A stretch of 9,747 nt of DNA, from NCBI GenBank assembly GCA_024409165.1, contig JAKSUE010000032.1:1-9747 (forward strand), in the 5' to 3' direction. Source of the DNA: an archaeon (lineage in GTDB: Archaea; Methanobacteriota; Methanobacteria; Methanobacteriales; Methanobacteriaceae). A program made the translations under genes and the position numbers. Below, piece by piece: positions 5,854 to 9,747 of the stretch (its first letter is position 1; each line of letters starts with the position of its first letter). Under the pieces are notes generated by a model that had not been told where the DNA came from, did no database searches, and saw only the letters and a program-made list of their open reading frames with translations.

Positions 5854-7224
5854 ATGGCAGAAGCAAACAAAAATGTAGAGATAATGAGGGGAAATCCTGA
5901 AATAGCTGTAAAAAAATTAGCTATTCCAATTATGATTTCAATGATTATTACTGCTTTATATAATATTATTGATGGTGTTTGGGTAGCAGGATTAGGTCAA
6001 GCAGCTATTGCAGGTATAGGATTTGTAACTCCTATTTTTATGATTTTAAATGGTGTAAGTGTAGGACTTGGAAATGGTGCTACAAGTGCAATAAGTCGTT
6101 ATGTAGGGGCTCATGATAAAGAAGGTGCAGATAAAGGAGCAGAACATTCTCTTCTTATATTTTTAGTAGCATCAATCATTTTAACAATAGTTTTATTAGT
6201 TATTTTAGAACCTTTACTTAAATTATATGGTGCAAGTGGACAATCTTTAGCAGAAGGTATGAAGTATGGAATTCCACTATTTGCAGGTTTAATAGGATTT
6301 ATTTTCTGTAATGGTGCAACAGGTATTCTCCGTGGAGAAGGAGATATGAAAAGAGCAATGTATGCTACTATATTAGGTGTTGTACTTAATGCAATATTTG
6401 ACCCTATTTTCATCTACACATTTGGTCTTGGATCTGCAGGAGCAGCAATTGCAACAGTAGCAAGTTCAGCTATTAGTGCAATAGTTATCTTATATTGGAT
6501 TTTAATTAAAAAAGACACTTATGTTGACTTACATTTAAAACAATTTAAATTAGATGGTAAAATAGCAAGAAGAATATTAAATGTAGGTATTCCAGCATCA
6601 ATGGATATGGTAATGATGTCAATTGCAGTATCTATTTATTTAATATTTATCTCAGGTGTTGGAGGAGATTATGGAATTGCTGTATTTACATCAGGTCAAA
6701 GATTATACTTATTTGGAATAATGCCACTTACAGCAATTGGTGCAGCTATTGTAGCTGTTGTTGGTAGTGCATATGGTGCTAAAAATGGAGATTATATTAA
6801 AAGAGCTCATACTTATGGAGTTAAATTTGCAGTACTTGTTGGATTAGTAATTACAATTATTTTAGTAGTATTCTCTAATCAATTAGCATACTTATTTGCA
6901 TACACTCCAGAAACTGCACATTTAGTTCCAGGAATTGCATTATTCTTACAAATAGCTACATTATGTCTTCCATTTACAGGAATTGGAATGCCTTCAAGTT
7001 TCTTATATCAAGGTCTTGGAAAAGGTTTATACAGTTTAGCTTGGACAATTATCCGTGAAGTAATCTTTACTGTAGCTGCAACCTATTTCTTTGGATTATA
7101 CCTTGGTTGGGGATTAATTGGTATTTGGACAGGTTTAGCTGTTGGAAGAATATTAGCAAGTATCTTAAACTTCGCATTTGCAAGATACACAATAAGAAAT
7201 GTTAGAAAAAAATTAGGAACTTAA
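5854..7224 (+). CDS. MATE family multidrug/cation efflux transporter (archaeal DinF-type)
   Basis: This 456-residue membrane protein has 12 expected helices in two pseudo-symmetric halves, the usual MATE length. It should export cationic drugs or related toxic compounds by H+ or Na+ antiport. Diagnostic blocks are NIIDGVWVAGLG (37-48), LRGEGD (159-164), LNAIFDP (178-184) and GAAIAT (196-201). From memory of Pyrococcus PfMATE, its N-lobe residues P26, D41, Y139, E163, N180, D184 and T202 correspond here to P25, D40, Y138, E162, N179, D183 and T201. The whole proton/sodium network therefore looks intact, with a constant offset of one. The start is supported by GTGAT at 5846-5850, 3 nt before ATG; a later Met at residue 11 is less likely. 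It is the second gene of the MarR-led operon. The substrate is not predictable from sequence. Confidence 0.93.
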   Translation: MAEANKNVEIMRGNPEIAVKKLAIPIMISMIITALYNIIDGVWVAGLGQAAIAGIGFVTPIFMILNGVSVGLGNGATSAISRYVGAHDKEGADKGAEHSLLIFLVASIILTIVLLVILEPLLKLYGASGQSLAEGMKYGIPLFAGLIGFIFCNGATGILRGEGDMKRAMYATILGVVLNAIFDPIFIYTFGLGSAGAAIATVASSAISAIVILYWILIKKDTYVDLHLKQFKLDGKIARRILNVGIPASMDMVMMSIAVSIYLIFISGVGGDYGIAVFTSGQRLYLFGIMPLTAIGAAIVAVVGSAYGAKNGDYIKRAHTYGVKFAVLVGLVITIILVVFSNQLAYLFAYTPETAHLVPGIALFLQIATLCLPFTGIGMPSSFLYQGLGKGLYSLAWTIIREVIFTVAATYFFGLYLGWGLIGIWTGLAVGRILASILNFAFARYTIRNVRKKLGT

Positions 7225-7238
7225 AACAGGGTGTAAAA

Positions 7239-8048
7239 ATGGAAAGTAATATTGCAAAAGAATTAAATGGTAAATTTAAACCAATTGTTTTAATAAAAAC
7301 TGATAAAGCTCCAGAAGGTGCAATAGGTCCTAAATCTGATAAAGGTGGATGTATAATGGCTTTTATTGCAAGAGTAATAGCTGATAGAAAAACAGCAGTT
7401 TTTACAAAAGAAACTTGCCCTTGTAATGGAGGAAAAGTAGGTCTTGGATTTGGTCCTGGTTTTGAAGATGAAAAATCTCTTGAAAACCACTTTTCATTTT
7501 TATCAAATGGTCTTGAAGGATGTCCAAATAAAGAACAATATCAAACTTTCTTAAATTACCTTCCAGAATCTACAAAAGAAATGTTTACTCATGGAGAACA
7601 TGTATTTGCAGACTATGAAACTGCTAAAGAACACATAACAAAACACAGACCAATTTATAATAATAAAGAAAAATACGTTGTTTTTAAACCATTAGAAGAC
7701 TTAGAAGAAGGAGAAATACCAAGTTCTGTTATATTTACAATCAATCCTATTGAACTTGCAGCTCTTATTCATTTAGATGGATCTTGTAGAGTAGATAATG
7801 CATATACCATAACAGCACAAAGTGCAGCTTGTCAAGATATTGGAAATATTGTATTTAAACAAGCAGAATCTGATAATCCAAGACCAGTTCTTGGTTTATC
7901 TGATTTAGCAGGAAGAAGACATATGAGAAGATGGATTCCTGATGAATATATGACTTATGCATTAACTTGGGAATTATTCTTAAAATTAGAAAAACTTAGT
8001 GAAGATAGTTTCTTACAAACTAAAGTTTGGGAAGAATTTAAAAAATAA
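7239..8048 (+). CDS. DUF169 family protein (COG2043-like), function unknown
   Basis: This soluble 269-residue protein has no signal peptide and no membrane segment. I recognise it as DUF169 from the pattern Gly-Gly-Cys, then a RVIADRKT segment, TCPCNGGKVGLGFGPGFE (59-76), and the C-terminal YVVFKPLEDL...PSSVIFTINPIELAALIHL (146-179) followed by a cysteine-containing stretch. Six cysteines (C38, C60, C62, C95, C183, C198) and the CPC pair at 60-62 suggest, but do not prove, metal or Fe-S binding. To my knowledge the family has no established biochemical activity. The start is fixed by AGGGTG at 7228-7233, 5 bp before ATG. It lies 14 bp after the MATE gene, so it is translated from the same transcript and shares MarR control. 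A role in handling the pump's substrate or an associated stress is a contextual guess only. Confidence 0.85.
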   Translation: MESNIAKELNGKFKPIVLIKTDKAPEGAIGPKSDKGGCIMAFIARVIADRKTAVFTKETCPCNGGKVGLGFGPGFEDEKSLENHFSFLSNGLEGCPNKEQYQTFLNYLPESTKEMFTHGEHVFADYETAKEHITKHRPIYNNKEKYVVFKPLEDLEEGEIPSSVIFTINPIELAALIHLDGSCRVDNAYTITAQSAACQDIGNIVFKQAESDNPRPVLGLSDLAGRRHMRRWIPDEYMTYALTWELFLKLEKLSEDSFLQTKVWEEFKK

Positions 8049-8125
8049 AAATAAAATAATTATAAAATCTATTTTAAAAATTAAAAATTTAAAAAAAATA
8101 AGTTTGTACCTTAATCTAAAAACTA

Positions 8126-8150
8126 AGAAAAAATAGAAAAGAAAAAAACA
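8126..8150 (-). terminator. U-rich terminator of the copper ATPase gene
   Basis: The minus strand from 8150 carries TGTTTTTTTC, TTTTC and TATTTTTTC in succession, beginning about 42 bp after the ATPase stop. This is a strong archaeal T-tract terminator. The convergent gap 8049-8191 holds no gene. No comparable T run is present for the plus-strand operon, which has only TTTT near 8072. Confidence 0.6.
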
Positions 8151-8191
8151 TAGTTTAAATTAAAATAACCTTCAATTAAATGACAAGTTAT

Positions 8192-9747
8192 CTATTTAGT
8201 ATGTCTTTTAATTGGAGGTACATATGATTTAAGCAATAGGGACAAACTAATTACTGTAACAGAACTAAGTGCCATAGCTAAGCCGGCCCATTCTGGACGA
8301 AATATAACAGAAAATGGTAAATATAATATTCCAGCAGCTAATGGAACAAGAATAATATTATATGCAAAAGCCCAGAAAAGGTTTTCTTTTATACGATTCA
8401 TCACCTTTTTAGAGAATTGTATAGATGCAACTACATTTTCAAGGTCACCTTCCATAATAACAATGTCTCCACTTTCCATAGCAATGTCTGTACCATTACC
8501 CATAGCTACACCAACATCAGCACCTGATAAAGCTGGTGCATCATTAATTCCATCACCAACAAATAATACTTTTTTACCATTATTTTGAAGTTCTTTAACT
8601 TTATTAAGCTTATCTTCAGGTAAAACATTAGCTATTACATTATCAATACCAACTGAATCAGCAACAACATTAGCTGTTTTTTCATTATCACCTGTAATCA
8701 TATAAGTTTCAATAGCCATTTTAGATAATTCAGATATTGTATCCTGTGAATTAGACTTAATTTTATCAACTAATGTCAAAATACCTTTAATTTCACCATC
8801 TAATGATAAACAAATAGTTGTTTTAGCTTTAGATACAAAACTATTATACTTATCAAATACATCATCTTCAATTTTAATATTTTCAGATTCTAAAATAGCA
8901 AGATTACCTACAACAAGTTTATATTCAACTCCATTAATGATAATATTAGCTTTAAGACCTTTACCTGAGATATTTTCAAAGTCTTTTACTTCAAAAAGAT
9001 TTAAATCATCCTTTAAAGAATAAATCTCATCATATTTATTCATAATAGATTTAGCTATTGGATGGTTAGATTTAGATTCAATTGATGCAATTAATCTAAT
9101 AAACTCTTCTTCAGAGATTCCAAAGGTTAAAATATCATCTACAACAGGTTTACCCTCTGTAATTGTTCCTGTTTTATCAAATACAACTACATCAACATCT
9201 TTTGAGCTTTCGAGAGTCTCTCCATTTTTAATTAAAATACCAAACTCTGCTGCACGACCTACACCTACTGTTACAGCAGTTGGAGTAGCTAAACCTAAAG
9301 AACATGGACAAGCCACTACAAGTACAGAAATAAGACAAGTAAGAGCAAATAAAAGTCCAGAACCAATAAAGAAATACCAGATAATAAATACAAGGATAGC
9401 TATTGTTAGAATAGTTGGTATGAAGTAAGTAACTACTTTATTAGCTAATCTTTGAACAGGAGGTTTGGATCCTTGTGCTTTTTCAACTAATTGGATAATT
9501 TGAGAAAGTACAGTTTCCCTACCTATTTTTTCTGCCTTAATTCTCAATACACTATCTTGATTAATAGTACCTGCAAAGACACCAACACCTTCTTTTTTAA
9601 GTTTATGAACTGGTTCACCTGTAATCATAGCCTCATCAACATAACTTTCACCATCAATTACAACAGCATCAGCAGGAATCTTTTCACCAGGTTTTACAAG
9701 AAGTTCATCACCAATAGAAATCTCATCAATAGCTATTTCTTTAGTTA
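8192..9747 (-). CDS. copA: Cu+-exporting P1B-type ATPase, C-terminal 517 residues (5' end outside window)
   Basis: This membrane pump exports monovalent copper using ATP. The frame stays open to the window edge, so the N-terminus is missing, including TM1-2 and any metal-binding domain. The internal Met at 9628 is not the start: the codons before it encode the actuator domain (LLVKPGEKIPADAVVIDGE, then VDEAMITGEP). In visible-fragment numbering the order is: TGEP (about 42-45); two helices with the CPC motif in ACPCSLGLATPTA (C146, C148); phosphorylation motif DKTGTITEG with catalytic D190; the P1B-specific SNHP (H228); ITGDN; hinge GDGINDAP (397-404); and two final helices with YN (462-463) and MALSS (501-505). 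The CPC, YN and MxxSS set defines the P1B-1, Cu+-selective class. The usual CPCALGL appears as CPCSLGL. No regulator or copper chaperone is visible nearby. Confidence 0.93.
   Translation of the reverse strand, partial: TKEIAIDEISIGDELLVKPGEKIPADAVVIDGESYVDEAMITGEPVHKLKKEGVGVFAGTINQDSVLRIKAEKIGRETVLSQIIQLVEKAQGSKPPVQRLANKVVTYFIPTILTIAILVFIIWYFFIGSGLLFALTCLISVLVVACPCSLGLATPTAVTVGVGRAAEFGILIKNGETLESSKDVDVVVFDKTGTITEGKPVVDDILTFGISEEEFIRLIASIESKSNHPIAKSIMNKYDEIYSLKDDLNLFEVKDFENISGKGLKANIIINGVEYKLVVGNLAILESENIKIEDDVFDKYNSFVSKAKTTICLSLDGEIKGILTLVDKIKSNSQDTISELSKMAIETYMITGDNEKTANVVADSVGIDNVIANVLPEDKLNKVKELQNNGKKVLFVGDGINDAPALSGADVGVAMGNGTDIAMESGDIVIMEGDLENVVASIQFSKKVMNRIKENLFWAFAYNIILVPLAAGILYLPFSVIFRPEWAGLAMALSSVTVISLSLLLKSYVPPIKRHTK

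Noticed and set aside
6111..6413. Open frame of 100 codons on the minus strand inside the MATE gene
   Set aside because: It is antisense to intact MATE motifs (LRGEGD, LNAIFDP), with no domain of its own. It is a shadow frame.
8049..8191. Small RNA or extra gene in the convergent gap
   Set aside because: The stretch is almost entirely A-rich on the plus strand, with no start and ribosome-site pair and no stable stem. It is best explained by the ATPase terminator.
9600..9747. Translation start of the ATPase at the internal Met (9628)
   Set aside because: The frame continues upstream to the window edge and encodes clear actuator-domain sequence (VKPGEKIPAD, VDEAM), so this Met is internal to a truncated gene.

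Overview
The window looks like chromosomal DNA of a methanogenic archaeon of the order Methanobacteriales, most likely Methanobrevibacter or a close relative. The reasons are: very AT-rich DNA with strong A/T preference at third codon positions; ribosome binding sites matching the archaeal consensus (AAGGTGAT, GGAG, AGGGTG); archaeal TATA/BRE-like promoters (AAACATTTATAT); T-rich terminators; and DUF4013 membrane proteins, a family I associate with this group. The genus is inference.

Layout. (1) 101-1975, minus strand: a probable three-gene unit read right to left, made of a 68-residue Xre-type repressor followed by two paralogous DUF4013 membrane proteins with 45-50 bp gaps. It ends in a hairpin plus T-tract at 69-91. 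(2) 1976-2292: a divergent 317-bp control region with no gene. It holds a phased array of TTACAT repeats turning into inverted ATGTAA repeats, a strong minus-strand promoter, an inverted repeat, and three tandem TTATAAAAA units before purB. (3) 2293-3642, plus strand: purB, adenylosuccinate lyase, with a 10-bp hairpin over its stop codon. (4) 3734-5122, plus strand: a DHA2-type MFS exporter, followed by a T-rich termination zone. (5) 5376-8048, plus strand: a tight operon of a MarR regulator, a MATE efflux pump and a DUF169 protein. A perfect 16-bp palindrome abuts its TATA box. (6) 8192-9747, minus strand: the C-terminal 517 residues of a Cu+-exporting P1B-ATPase (CopA) that runs off the right edge.

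How the parts work together. Apart from purB (purine biosynthesis), most of the window concerns the envelope: two exporters, a copper pump and two uncharacterised membrane proteins, with two local regulators next to them. The MarR-MATE-DUF169 cluster reads as a self-regulated efflux/stress operon. The Xre-DUF4013-DUF4013 cluster reads as a self-regulated membrane-protein operon of unknown purpose. No mobile element, CRISPR array, tRNA or rRNA was seen. The least explained signals are the TTACAT/ATGTAA array and a 5'-to-3' rise in C-ending codons within purB, the MFS gene and the MATE gene.
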